This document shows positions 5,400 through 13,064 of a stretch of 18,885 nucleotides of DNA, in pieces (position 1 is the first letter of the stretch; the number at the start of each line of letters is the position of its first letter). The stretch is taken from contig MHIZ01000022.1 of the NCBI GenBank assembly GCA_001817765.1, positions 1-18,885 of the forward strand, written 5' to 3'. The notes under the pieces were generated by a model. The model was not told the DNA's origin. It searched no databases and saw nothing but the letters and a program-made list of their open reading frames with translations. The position numbers were made by a program, and so were the translations under genes. The stretch is from Candidatus Colwellbacteria bacterium RIFCSPLOWO2_02_FULL_44_20b (GTDB lineage: Bacteria; Patescibacteriota; Minisyncoccia; UBA6257; Colwellbacteraceae).

Positions 5400-8300
5400 T
5401 ATTTTTCTTACTGCTATCCAGATTTTTTGAGCGTCTAGTTTTGTCGCGATTTCGCTGTCGAACTTCGTGACGCGTTTGAATTCGAGAGTTTTTGCGTTTA
5501 CTGCTTTTTTAAGAGAATCTGCGTGGGAAGTGAGAATTGTTTCGAGTGTTTTTGGTAGTTCGCACGCAACGCTTATTTTGTCTTTTGGTTTTAAGCCGGC
5601 TTTCTGGCGAAGATCTTGAATCAAGCGCGTCATTTCACGAACCAAGCCTTCTGCTTTTAGTTCTGCTGTGATTTTTGTGTCGAGCTTCAGCTCTTTTACT
5701 TTCGGATCAACAATAACTTCTTTTACGTTTACTTCGCCTTTTAAGACATTAAGGAGTTCACGACTTGTTTTGCCAAGCGTTTCTGAGACATGGAGTGCTT
5801 GGAGCGGTTGCCGAACTTTGATACCGGCCTCGCTCCGCAAGGCGAGCGCTTTTGTCGCAAGGTCACGGATAACTTTCATTCCATCAAGAAGTTTTTTATC
5901 AATCAGTTTTTTGTTTGCCTTTGGCCAGGCGTCAAGGTGAATGCTTTCTTTTTCTGCGCCCGGTAGACTCTTGTAGAGTCCGTCAGCAAAGAATGGAGCA
6001 AACGGGGCAACGAGTTTGCTTGTTTCAAGAAGGACATAGGCGAGAACTCCTGAGGCACGTTCGTATCCCACTTTATCCCCTTCTTTGCGGAATCTGTCGC
6101 GGGAGCGGCGGATGTACCAGCGCGAGAGATCGTCAACAAGTGTTTCAATCAGACGTCCTGAGATACCGATTTCATAGTTTTCGAGATTCTTTGTTACCTC
6201 ATCGATTGTTTCGTGGAGGCGCGCCACAATCCAGCGATCAAGAACGTTTGTTTTCGCTGTTATACTTGGGGTTTTTACTTTTCTGCTTCCATAGGTTTCA
6301 AAAAACACAAACGAGTTGTAGAGCGTCATAAAGAAACTGCGAAGCATTCTTCCGAGATCTGCTTCATCAAAGTTTTTCGGATCAGCAGGGTTATTGATTG
6401 TGTAAAAGTACCAGCGGACTGTATCGACACCATATTTCTCGAACAGCGCCCATGGGTCGACGACGTTGCCTTTTGATTTCGACATTTTCTGACCGTATTT
6501 ATCAAGAAGCAATCCTAAACAGATTACATTCTTATACGGAGCTTTCTTTCCAAGGAGAACTGAGGTCGCGAGAAGCGTGTAGAACCAGCCACGGGTTTGG
6601 TCGAGTGCTTCGGCGATATAATCGGCTGGATAACCCTTTCCGCTCTCAACGTATTCTTTATTCTCGAAAGGATAGTGAACGCTCGCGAGGGGCATTGAGC
6701 CGGAGTCAAACCAGACATCGGCGACATCCGGGACACGTTTCATCTTTTCTCCGCACTTTTCGCATTTCAAGGTAATTGAATCAATGTAGGGGCGGTGCAC
6801 GTCTATTTCTCCATTTTCGTTGTAGGGGTAGTTTTTGAACGGAAGTTCGCGCCACTCTCCGGTCCGAATATAGGAGAGTTTCATCGTTTCTTCGTCTGAA
6901 AGCCCTTTACAGGCGGCTTCAAACACCCAGAGCGGGTCGCCGTGGCTTACAATGAGGATTGTTTCGTTTTCGTGTCTCGCGTTTGCCTCGCGGATAAATT
7001 CGAACATTCGCTTTTTCGCGTCGTTTAAGTTTTCTCCTTTTGGCGGGGTTTTTGTGAATTCCTCGATTGGATCTTTGAAAAATGCGTGATGCTCCGCGAC
7101 GGGCTTCCAATTAAAGATACCTGAATCAAGCTCACTTAAGCGTTTATCAGTTATTACTTTTATGCCGAGTATCTTTCCCACAATTTCTGCTGTTTCACGG
7201 GTGCGGTGATACGGGGAAGTATAGATAACCGAAATCTTTTTCTTTTTTAGATCTTTCGCGATTTTCTCGGCTTGTTTTTTTCCGGCGTCGGTTAGTTTCG
7301 AGATGTGTGATCCTTTTTCCGGACCAGCGGCAACAACATCTTTTACATTTGCCGAAGCCTGCGCGTGGCGAAGAATTAAGAACTTGTTCTTATTCGCGTT
7401 TAACGTATCAAGCTCTTCGATAGATCCTATTATTTTTGTTGTTTCGCATTTTTTACATTCCCAGATCGGAAGTGGTGTGCCCCAGTACCGCTCGCGGGAG
7501 AGCGACCAATCTTTTGCTTCTTTTAGCCATTCGCCAAATCGCCCTTCTTTAATGTGATCAGGAATCCAATGAATCGTATTATTTTCAGCGACAAGCTGTT
7601 TCCGTAGGCGACTTACCTCGAAAAACCATCCGCTTCTTGCAAAATAAACAAGAGGCGACTGACAGCGCCAACAGAATGGATATTCGTGTTCAACACTTCC
7701 CTTCCAGTAGAGCAACTTTCGTTTTTCCAGATCAGCTGAGATATCAACGTCGGCTTCTTTAATGAATTTGCCCGAGCCGGGAAGTTTGCCGATTACATTT
7801 CCCTGATCGTCAATTGTAACCGGAAATTCTTTGACGATTTCTTTCATTACATTGAAATCGTCTTCACCAAAGGCGGGAGCCATATGGACGAGGCCGGTTC
7901 CCTCTTCGGTTGTCACAAAATCACCAGCAACAACTTTGTAATATCCCTTTTTGTTCGGATAGAGCGGTTTATATGACATACCGATAAGGCGACGGGCGGG
8001 AATTTTTTCAACAGCTTTTTGTTTTTCTCCAGCTCCTGAATCCGGAGGAGTGTTATAACTTATTACATATTCGTTCCCTACTTGGAATTTTTTGTACGTT
8101 AACGTCGGATTTACCGCGACGGCAGTATTTGAAGGAAGCGTCCACGGCGTTGTCGTCCAAATGAGGAGCGAGGTGTTTTTTTCTCCTTCTAATGGAAGTT
8201 TCACATAAACTGACGGATCTTTTACGTTTTGATATACGCCGGGTTGGCCCATTTCGTGGCTTGAGAGCGGGGTTTGGCACCGAGCGCAGTACGGGATGAC

Positions 8301-8828
8301 CTTAAATGATTTTTTGAGATATCCGCGACGATTTATTTCTTTTACGATCCACCAGAGGGACTCAATGTATTTGTTTTCGTAGGTGATGTAGGCGTTTTTG
8401 AGATCAAGCCAGTAGCCGATGCGTTCGGTAAATTGTTCCCATTCGTTCTTGCGATTAAAAATGATTTCTCGGGCTTTTTTGTTAAAGGTGCTGATGCCGA
8501 TTTTTTCGATTTCGCTCTTATGTTTGATACCCAGCTCTTTCTCAACAGCAAGCTCAATCGGGAGCCCGTGGGTGTCCCAACCGGCACGGCGCGGCACATA
8601 GTGCCCGGTCATTGATTTGTAGCGGAGTATAATATCCTTGAAAACACGGGCTTCAAGGTGGTGTAGAGCGGGTTTGCCATTCGCATATGGCGGGCCTTCG
8701 TAGAATTTGTAGAGTTTGCCTTTTTCTCGCTGTTTCAGCGATTTTTCGAAGATTTTGCTTTCTCTCCAAAACTTTAAGACCTTTTCTTCAAGGTCCTTGG
8801 GAACAAACGATTTTAGTCCGCGAAGCAT
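5397..8828 (-). CDS. ileS: Isoleucyl-tRNA synthetase with nested histidine-phosphatase domain
   Basis: 1143 residues, longer than most IleRS. It charges tRNA-Ile with isoleucine. The class I signature is HHLE (56-59, in GKPALHHLEARVFKD), the form found in the eukaryote-like IleRS clade, often linked to mupirocin tolerance; KMSKS is at 781-785. The editing (CP1) domain covers roughly 190-390, with TTTPWTLPSN at 225-234. Cysteine pairs CARC (181-184) and CWRC (386-389) suggest one zinc site; CKKC (458-461) and CEKC (689-692) a second. Between this last pair, at about 480-665, lies a complete histidine-phosphatase domain: LRHAQ (H488), SPYHRTRET (538-546), LSELDSG (E566) and SHGD (H629). After it DVHRPYIDSITLKC resumes the synthetase. 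The C-terminal anticodon-binding region is present. The ATG at 8828 follows a -10 box by nine bases, so the mRNA is probably leaderless. Confidence 0.97.
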   Translation of the reverse strand: MLRGLKSFVPKDLEEKVLKFWRESKIFEKSLKQREKGKLYKFYEGPPYANGKPALHHLEARVFKDIILRYKSMTGHYVPRRAGWDTHGLPIELAVEKELGIKHKSEIEKIGISTFNKKAREIIFNRKNEWEQFTERIGYWLDLKNAYITYENKYIESLWWIVKEINRRGYLKKSFKVIPYCARCQTPLSSHEMGQPGVYQNVKDPSVYVKLPLEGEKNTSLLIWTTTPWTLPSNTAVAVNPTLTYKKFQVGNEYVISYNTPPDSGAGEKQKAVEKIPARRLIGMSYKPLYPNKKGYYKVVAGDFVTTEEGTGLVHMAPAFGEDDFNVMKEIVKEFPVTIDDQGNVIGKLPGSGKFIKEADVDISADLEKRKLLYWKGSVEHEYPFCWRCQSPLVYFARSGWFFEVSRLRKQLVAENNTIHWIPDHIKEGRFGEWLKEAKDWSLSRERYWGTPLPIWECKKCETTKIIGSIEELDTLNANKNKFLILRHAQASANVKDVVAAGPEKGSHISKLTDAGKKQAEKIAKDLKKKKISVIYTSPYHRTRETAEIVGKILGIKVITDKRLSELDSGIFNWKPVAEHHAFFKDPIEEFTKTPPKGENLNDAKKRMFEFIREANARHENETILIVSHGDPLWVFEAACKGLSDEETMKLSYIRTGEWRELPFKNYPYNENGEIDVHRPYIDSITLKCEKCGEKMKRVPDVADVWFDSGSMPLASVHYPFENKEYVESGKGYPADYIAEALDQTRGWFYTLLATSVLLGKKAPYKNVICLGLLLDKYGQKMSKSKGNVVDPWALFEKYGVDTVRWYFYTINNPADPKNFDEADLGRMLRSFFMTLYNSFVFFETYGSRKVKTPSITAKTNVLDRWIVARLHETIDEVTKNLENYEIGISGRLIETLVDDLSRWYIRRSRDRFRKEGDKVGYERASGVLAYVLLETSKLVAPFAPFFADGLYKSLPGAEKESIHLDAWPKANKKLIDKKLLDGMKVIRDLATKALALRSEAGIKVRQPLQALHVSETLGKTSRELLNVLKGEVNVKEVIVDPKVKELKLDTKITAELKAEGLVREMTRLIQDLRQKAGLKPKDKISVACELPKTLETILTSHADSLKKAVNAKTLEFKRVTKFDSEIATKLDAQKIWIAVRKI

Positions 8829-8837
8829 AGTAGCTTT

Positions 8838-8867
8838 ATACTAGGACAGATACGGGGTGATTTTCAA
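8838..8867 (-). promoter_or_regulatory. Promoter of ileS
   Basis: On the minus strand TTGAAA (8862-8867) is followed after 18 bases by TAGTAT (8838-8843). The -10 ends nine bases before the ATG, predicting a start of transcription within about three bases of the start codon. The -35 box is overlapped by a perfect 12-bp palindrome TTCAAATTTGAA (8863-8874), a possible operator. Confidence 0.6.
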
Positions 8868-8956
8868 ATTTGAATGCTTTTTTGATTTGCAACCTAGCTT
8901 ACCCGAATTAGTTGTTCATTTTCCTTGGGGCGCGCCGTGCAAGTAACAAGATTGGT

Positions 8957-9793
8957 TTAATGGCTTATTAAGCGCACTACTTCTACCAAACCCCACACGC
9001 CAAGACCAATAAAGGCAACGCTCCCGAGTAATGAAAGGATGGGATTTTTGACTGCTTTGATTGTGAGCATTGGAGAGAGATAGAGAAACATATTAAGTAT
9101 CATATGGCCAACAAAAACACCGATCGCGAATCCGAAGACGTTGACGATATTGAAGAGCGGTACGTAGCCGGCAAAGTCATCGAGGCCGAGAATAAAAGGA
9201 ATAGTAAAGGAGAAAGCAGCGAGCGACCAGAAGGGTAGGTTTTTTCCGTTACTAAAGGAGAGGTTCGGAATAACATAACGAAGGAGTGGAGCAATTACGG
9301 CGTTCGCGCGTTTTAACCCCCATTCTAATCTAGTCACAAGGTGTTGGAACCACTTTGGGTATACTCGGTCTTCAGTTTTCGCGTGTTCTAGACTATCCTC
9401 TGCCAGCTTAAAGAGAACAAGAGCGGCGAGGAAGATCATTATAGCTAAAAGCCACTCCACTTCTTTGAAAAAGGCCCAAATGATAAGCACAGCGAGCGTG
9501 CCGGCCGCGTTTCCGACAGCCGTGCCTATTTCGATTGCGACACGGCCTTTCCAACCTGGATTTTTGTCCATAAGGTGGCCGATGTAGATTGCGAAATCAA
9601 TTGAAGTTTTAAGATAGATCGTGAGACCAATTAAAACATCAAACCAGCGGATATTCGTAGCAATATCGGCCTCCGTGAAACGATTTAAAAGCACGATTTC
9701 TAAAAAGAGAACCCCAACAAGTGCCGCGCAGACAACGGCGGCGAGAGATATAGGGATGATTTGTTGTTTGAGAATAGATTTTTCTTGTTGCAT
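8957..9793 (-). CDS. Polytopic membrane protein with duplicated half, LysE/TerC-like in style
   Basis: 278 residues with about seven predicted membrane spans (near 12-35, 50-72, 88-109, 111-131, 187-212, 215-240, 251-274) and a charged loop at 132-165. Two sections look like copies of each other: KTSIDFAIYIGHLM (62-75) in span 2, and GLDDFAGYVPLF (203-214) in span 5, followed by GHMILN. A pair of acidic residues in membrane spans repeated in two halves is the style of small cation exporters of the LysE/TerC/CadD/MntP group, but I cannot assign it to any of them and the substrate is unknown. The ATG at 9793 lies 32 bases after a good extended -10; there is no clear Shine-Dalgarno sequence. It is transcribed toward ileS, 128 bases away, but ileS has its own promoter. 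Confidence 0.8.
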   Translation of the reverse strand: MQQEKSILKQQIIPISLAAVVCAALVGVLFLEIVLLNRFTEADIATNIRWFDVLIGLTIYLKTSIDFAIYIGHLMDKNPGWKGRVAIEIGTAVGNAAGTLAVLIIWAFFKEVEWLLAIMIFLAALVLFKLAEDSLEHAKTEDRVYPKWFQHLVTRLEWGLKRANAVIAPLLRYVIPNLSFSNGKNLPFWSLAAFSFTIPFILGLDDFAGYVPLFNIVNVFGFAIGVFVGHMILNMFLYLSPMLTIKAVKNPILSLLGSVAFIGLGVWGLVEVVRLISH

Positions 9794-9825
9794 GACTTTT
9801 TCTGAGTAAGATATTTGTGCACGTT

Positions 9826-9834
9826 ATTATAGCA
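9826..9834 (-). promoter_or_regulatory. Extended -10 promoter of the polytopic membrane protein
   Basis: On the minus strand TGCTATAAT is an extended -10 (TGn plus a perfect TATAAT at 9826-9831). The expected -35 is not convincing, as is common with extended -10 promoters. Transcription would start near 9819, giving a leader of about 26 bases. Confidence 0.6.
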
Positions 9835-9840
9835 AATATT

Positions 9841-9869
9841 TCTTGTGTTCTCTTTTCTATTTCTATACT
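9841..9869 (+). promoter_or_regulatory. Possible promoter of the small frameshifted gene
   Basis: TATACT (9864-9869) preceded at 17 bases by the weak -35 TCTTGT (9841-9846). Transcription would start near 9876, about 45 bases before the ATG at 9922, leaving room for the strong ribosome-binding site there. Confidence 0.4.
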
Positions 9870-9909
9870 CTGGTTTAAGCGTTAAGCTGCAATTGGGCAA
9901 ACAAACCAA

Positions 9910-9917
9910 AAGGAGGT
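9910..9917 (+). promoter_or_regulatory. Consensus Shine-Dalgarno sequence
   Basis: AAGGAGGT lies four bases before the ATG at 9922. It is the only consensus ribosome-binding site I see in the window, and it identifies the start of the small gene that follows. Confidence 0.8.
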
Positions 9918-9921
9918 CAAA

Positions 9922-10315
9922 ATGTCCTTTAAAGAATTAGAAAGGTGGTTATGCCACCTCGCAAGCCAAAAGCCCACCCTATACTTCGATGGAAAGATTG
10001 GTACCTTTCCTTTTCGTTGGAAAATCAAACTCGTTAAGGGAGTAACACTGACCTCTGAAGTATTGGTACCACGAGGTACCGGTTAAAAAAATAACCGCTC
10101 TTTTTGACGGCACTTTTGTTCCTGAGGAACATCTTATAGGAGAACACATTTACTCCTACGGTACCCGCCTCGGTGTTATCTATGGACACGCCATAGAATC
10201 ACATCACTATTTCGTAATTCTTCAGGAGAAATTCGCGAGAGCTGTCTGGCTTTGCCCAGAAGGGATTGTCGCGAAGGATGATGCGCTTGCTGAAATTATA
10301 ATCCTCGATGAATGA
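9922..10315 (+). pseudogene. Small gene of unknown function, broken by a frameshift
   Basis: Reading from the ATG at 9922 gives 54 codons ending at TAA 10084-10086 (last residues EVLVPRGTG). A different frame, open from 10052 to TGA 10313-10315, continues with protein-like sequence (KKITALFDGTFVPEEHL, YSYGTRLGVIYGHAIES, KFARAVWLCPEGIV) but has no start codon. Between them GGTACC occurs twice, ten bases apart (10065-10070 and 10075-10080). Removing one 10-base unit joins the frames exactly as SEVLVPVKKITALFDG, giving an intact 127-residue protein. I infer an insertion or tandem duplication of 10 bp. No domain is recognised; it looks cytoplasmic, with no signal or membrane segment. The strong Shine-Dalgarno sequence and a private terminator show it was, or is, an independent gene. 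Recoding or an assembly error are alternatives. Confidence 0.7.
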
Positions 10316-10350
10316 TACACAACAAAGTTGTTCATCGAGGATTTTTATTT
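10300..10350 (+). terminator. Terminator of the small gene, overlapping its last codons
   Basis: AATCCTCGATGAA (10300-10312), the last codons of the broken gene, pairs perfectly with TTCATCGAGGATT (10331-10343). An inner stem ACAAC-AAA-GTTGT lies between, and TTTTATTTT follows. It is an intrinsic terminator for the plus strand whose 5' arm is coding. The convergent ABC transporter gene ends 24 bases on. Confidence 0.85.
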
Positions 10351-10373
10351 TAGCTTGTATATCTATCTTCTTG

Positions 10374-12131
10374 TTATTTTTGAAAAAGACTTCCTTCGGC
10401 GGCTTGTTCACGCCAGAGGGCGGCGTAGAGACTGCCGAGCTCGAGAAGCTCTTTATGTGTCCCGTGTTCAACGATGCGCCCTTTTTCTAATACATAGATC
10501 TTGTCGGCGTGTACTATCGTCGAAAGTCGATGTGCCACCTGTATTAAAATTTTGTCCTTTTGTGACTGAGCGATGTCTTTAATTGTTACGGTGATTTCTT
10601 TTTCGGTAATGGAATCGAGACTTGATGTTGCTTCATCAAAAATAATTAAATCTGGTTTCCTCAGCAATGCACGAGCAATTGCGAGCCTTTGACGTTCTCC
10701 GCCCGAGATCTTGATGCCGCCTTCACCAATTTTAGTATCCAACCCTTTTCCTCCCCGCTCGATGATCGCGGTTGCCGCGGCTGCACGAATTGCCTCAAGA
10801 CACTCTTCGTCCGTCGCCTCCGGATGGACGAAGAGTAAATTTTCACGAATAGTCCCGGCAAAGAGCTGAGTTTCTTGCGATACGTAACCCATGCGTTTCC
10901 GCACGTCATTCATATCAAGCGAACGCGTATCAACGTTGTTGAACAACACGGATCCCGACGTAGGACGATAGAGGCCTACTATTAGTTTGACCATTGTTGA
11001 TTTCCCTGATCCTGAAGGCCCGACAAAGGCCACGGTCTGTCCCTGTTGTATTTCCAAACTCACATCATTTAGTGATGTTTCAGATGCGGATTGATAGGTA
11101 AAATCAACGTCTTGAAATGCAATGGTCGTAATCTTTTGAATTTGTTTTGGATGTGTTGGTTGTGGTTCTGGTTTCTCGGAGAGCACTTGCGAGAGGGTTT
11201 CCATACTTGCTTTCGCTTCTTGAAATTGTGTCGCTACCTGGCTGAACTCTGCCAATGGATTGAAGATAAAAAACGAATAGAAGAGCAGGCTGAAGAATTC
11301 TCCCATGCTGATTGCCTGCGAAAAAATAAGCCAGAGCATGAGGAACATAATAGCGGCACGCATCGCATTAACCAGCGTTCCCTGCACGAAGGAAAGCGCA
11401 CGTACAAGTTTGATTTTTTTCAACTCCAGATCAAGGATGCGCTCATTCACTTCGTTCAGACGCCTCGTCTCTTGTTCTTCAAGTCCCAAACTTTTAACCA
11501 ACTCAACATTACGGAGTGTTTCGGTGGTGGATCCGGCAAGCTCTGCTGTTTCTTTTACTATCCGTTTCTGCGCTTCTTTGATGCGGCGGCTGATAGCAAA
11601 CATTGTTCCACCGAGAGAAGGAATGATAAGGAGATACGCAAGTCCGATCATCCAGTTTACGGTAAACGCGTATATGACCACAAAAAGAAGCCCTATCATC
11701 GAAAGGAAGACGACATTAACCGCGCTTGCAATCGTATTTTGTGCGTCTGTGCGCGCTTTTTGAAGTTTCTGCAAAAGTTCTCCTGATCGTTGATCCTCAA
11801 ACACCGCGTAGGGAAGCGAGAGAGCATGCGCGATTCCATCTCCGTAGAGCCTCGCTCCTACCCGTTGGGTGATGACATTGACGAAATAGTCCTGGAAATT
11901 CTTCGCGATCCGCGAGACAAGCGCCACGCCCATAAACGCGCCCATTAAGAGTCCAACTCCTTGTAAGAATTCTGTTTTTGAAAGCTCTGAGAATTTAGTC
12001 GCATAATCGTCTACGAGTATGCGGAAGATTTGGGGATCGAGGAGCGAGAAGAATTGATTCACTGCGGCAAGCGCCAAGGCGCCTAAGAGCATCTTTTTAT
12101 ACTTTTTAAGATAGGAGAAGAGAAGTTTCAT
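10374..12131 (-). CDS. ABC exporter half-transporter (permease fused to ATPase)
   Basis: 585 residues, typical for MsbA/LmrA-like half-transporters that dimerise in the membrane and use ATP to export lipids, drugs or peptides. The N-terminal region (about 1-300) has six predicted membrane spans, with the usual loop sequence YFVNVITQRVGARL (82-95). The ATPase domain (about 335-585) has Walker A GPSGSGKST (371-379), Q-loop Q419 (YVSQE), signature ISGGERQ (475-481), Walker B LIIFDEAT (495-502, E500) and H-loop histidine H534 (VAHRLST). All catalytic residues are present. The substrate cannot be told from sequence; a lipid or multidrug exporter is the default guess. The ATG at 12131 lies 11 bases after a perfect TATAAT, suggesting an almost leaderless mRNA. 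Confidence 0.95.
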   Translation of the reverse strand: MKLLFSYLKKYKKMLLGALALAAVNQFFSLLDPQIFRILVDDYATKFSELSKTEFLQGVGLLMGAFMGVALVSRIAKNFQDYFVNVITQRVGARLYGDGIAHALSLPYAVFEDQRSGELLQKLQKARTDAQNTIASAVNVVFLSMIGLLFVVIYAFTVNWMIGLAYLLIIPSLGGTMFAISRRIKEAQKRIVKETAELAGSTTETLRNVELVKSLGLEEQETRRLNEVNERILDLELKKIKLVRALSFVQGTLVNAMRAAIMFLMLWLIFSQAISMGEFFSLLFYSFFIFNPLAEFSQVATQFQEAKASMETLSQVLSEKPEPQPTHPKQIQKITTIAFQDVDFTYQSASETSLNDVSLEIQQGQTVAFVGPSGSGKSTMVKLIVGLYRPTSGSVLFNNVDTRSLDMNDVRKRMGYVSQETQLFAGTIRENLLFVHPEATDEECLEAIRAAAATAIIERGGKGLDTKIGEGGIKISGGERQRLAIARALLRKPDLIIFDEATSSLDSITEKEITVTIKDIAQSQKDKILIQVAHRLSTIVHADKIYVLEKGRIVEHGTHKELLELGSLYAALWREQAAEGSLFQK

Positions 12132-12142
12132 AGAGTTAGTAT

Positions 12143-12148
12143 ATTATA
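12143..12148 (-). promoter_or_regulatory. -10 box of the ABC exporter gene
   Basis: Perfect TATAAT on the minus strand, ending 11 bases before the ATG at 12131. No convincing -35 is seen at 16-18 bases. The predicted leader is about four bases. Confidence 0.5.
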
Positions 12149-12226
12149 CCTCTGTCTTTATAACTCTTTTTTAAACCTACTTACAGCGTCAACCTAACGC
12201 GATTTGGTGCGCGTCTACGTGAAGAT

Positions 12227-12254
12227 TTGACAGGAAGATCTAAGGGCGTATGAT
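12227..12254 (+). promoter_or_regulatory. Promoter of the secreted protein gene
   Basis: Perfect -35 TTGACA (12227-12232), 16-base spacer, -10 TATGAT (12249-12254). Transcription would start near 12261, giving a leader of about 34 bases without a clear Shine-Dalgarno sequence. Confidence 0.65.
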
Positions 12255-12294
12255 CGGGTGAAGATTCTTCTTTGTAGAGAAATCGAGAAATTCT

Positions 12295-12936
12295 ATGAAA
12301 TTCTTAAAAATTATCCTAACTATATCTTCCCTTTTATTCCTCTCTGTTTCCTCAACACTCGCGGCTTCCCCTTTGCCTGAGGTTTCCTATCAGGCAGAAG
12401 CAATAATTCAGCTTAACTTAAAAGCCAGACCTCGTACCGAAATAGTTAAGAGGATAGTCGGGAACCTTGATGGAAAGAATAATGACATCGCAGATGTGGA
12501 TGGAGACGGTTTACCTGATATCGAGACGGAAATTGTAAGTATGAATCTTGTGGGCTCCGATCCAATTTTTGGTGAGATCAGTCTAAAACTAAAAAATGGG
12601 CTTCAGGATAAGAAGAACACACGGACCGCCGAACAACCTGCTCGTTGTTTGCGACCGGCACGAAGAGCGATGGCTCCCTGTCCAGTTGATTCCTTTTTTG
12701 ATATTTTTGTTGAACTACGACATACCCCTTTTCATAATTCCGCCGTCGGTCTCGAAGAGCCGGCAGAAGTTCTCACGAGCTGTGAATCAGTTCAATTACG
12801 GGGTGCGAGCAAGGGTTTAACGGATTTGTCGGGGCATTATACACAAAGAATATCGGGTAAGATCGCGCTTTGTAACAGGAATAGAGAACCCGCTGGTAGT
12901 CTACTGATTCATTATCTGAAACTTCATAGGAACTAG
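12295..12936 (+). CDS. Secreted protein with DxDGDGLPD motif
   Basis: 213 residues. A Sec signal peptide is clear: MKF, a lysine, a hydrophobic stretch to about residue 22, and the likely cleavage site TLAA. The mature part has the acidic loop DVDGDGLPD (67-75), resembling the calcium loops of thrombospondin type 3 or dockerin-like repeats, then GSDPIFGEISLKL (88-99) and DSFFDIFVEL (132-141). From memory, a 'PADSFFDVF.E' segment after an 'FGPI' segment recurs in secreted proteins of environmental bacteria, so I take the reading frame as intact to 12936 even though the linker at 103-130 is arginine-rich. Four cysteines (118, 129, 163, 193) could form disulphides outside the cell. Function is unknown. 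It has its own promoter and converges on the next gene. Confidence 0.75.
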   Translation: MKFLKIILTISSLLFLSVSSTLAASPLPEVSYQAEAIIQLNLKARPRTEIVKRIVGNLDGKNNDIADVDGDGLPDIETEIVSMNLVGSDPIFGEISLKLKNGLQDKKNTRTAEQPARCLRPARRAMAPCPVDSFFDIFVELRHTPFHNSAVGLEEPAEVLTSCESVQLRGASKGLTDLSGHYTQRISGKIALCNRNREPAGSLLIHYLKLHRN

Positions 12937-13064
12937 TCTCTACGAAAAATTCTGACTGGAAAGTTGCTTTATTCTCATTAGACTTTTGATGGGCAGTTTT
13001 TTGTGGCGACTTCATTAAACACATTCAGTCGCACAACCTCCCTAAGGCGACAGGGTTATGCAAG

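Noticed and set aside
5903..6775. Several frames in both directions over ileS
   Set aside because: All are shadows of the intact synthetase frame.
12596..12820. Alternative frame inside the secreted protein gene
   Set aside because: The main frame continues to DSFFDIFVEL and beyond, which looks like a real protein core, so the second frame is taken as a shadow.
13003..13034. Terminator between the convergent genes
   Set aside because: GTGGCGACT and AGTCGCAC can pair with one bulge, but no T-run follows on either strand.
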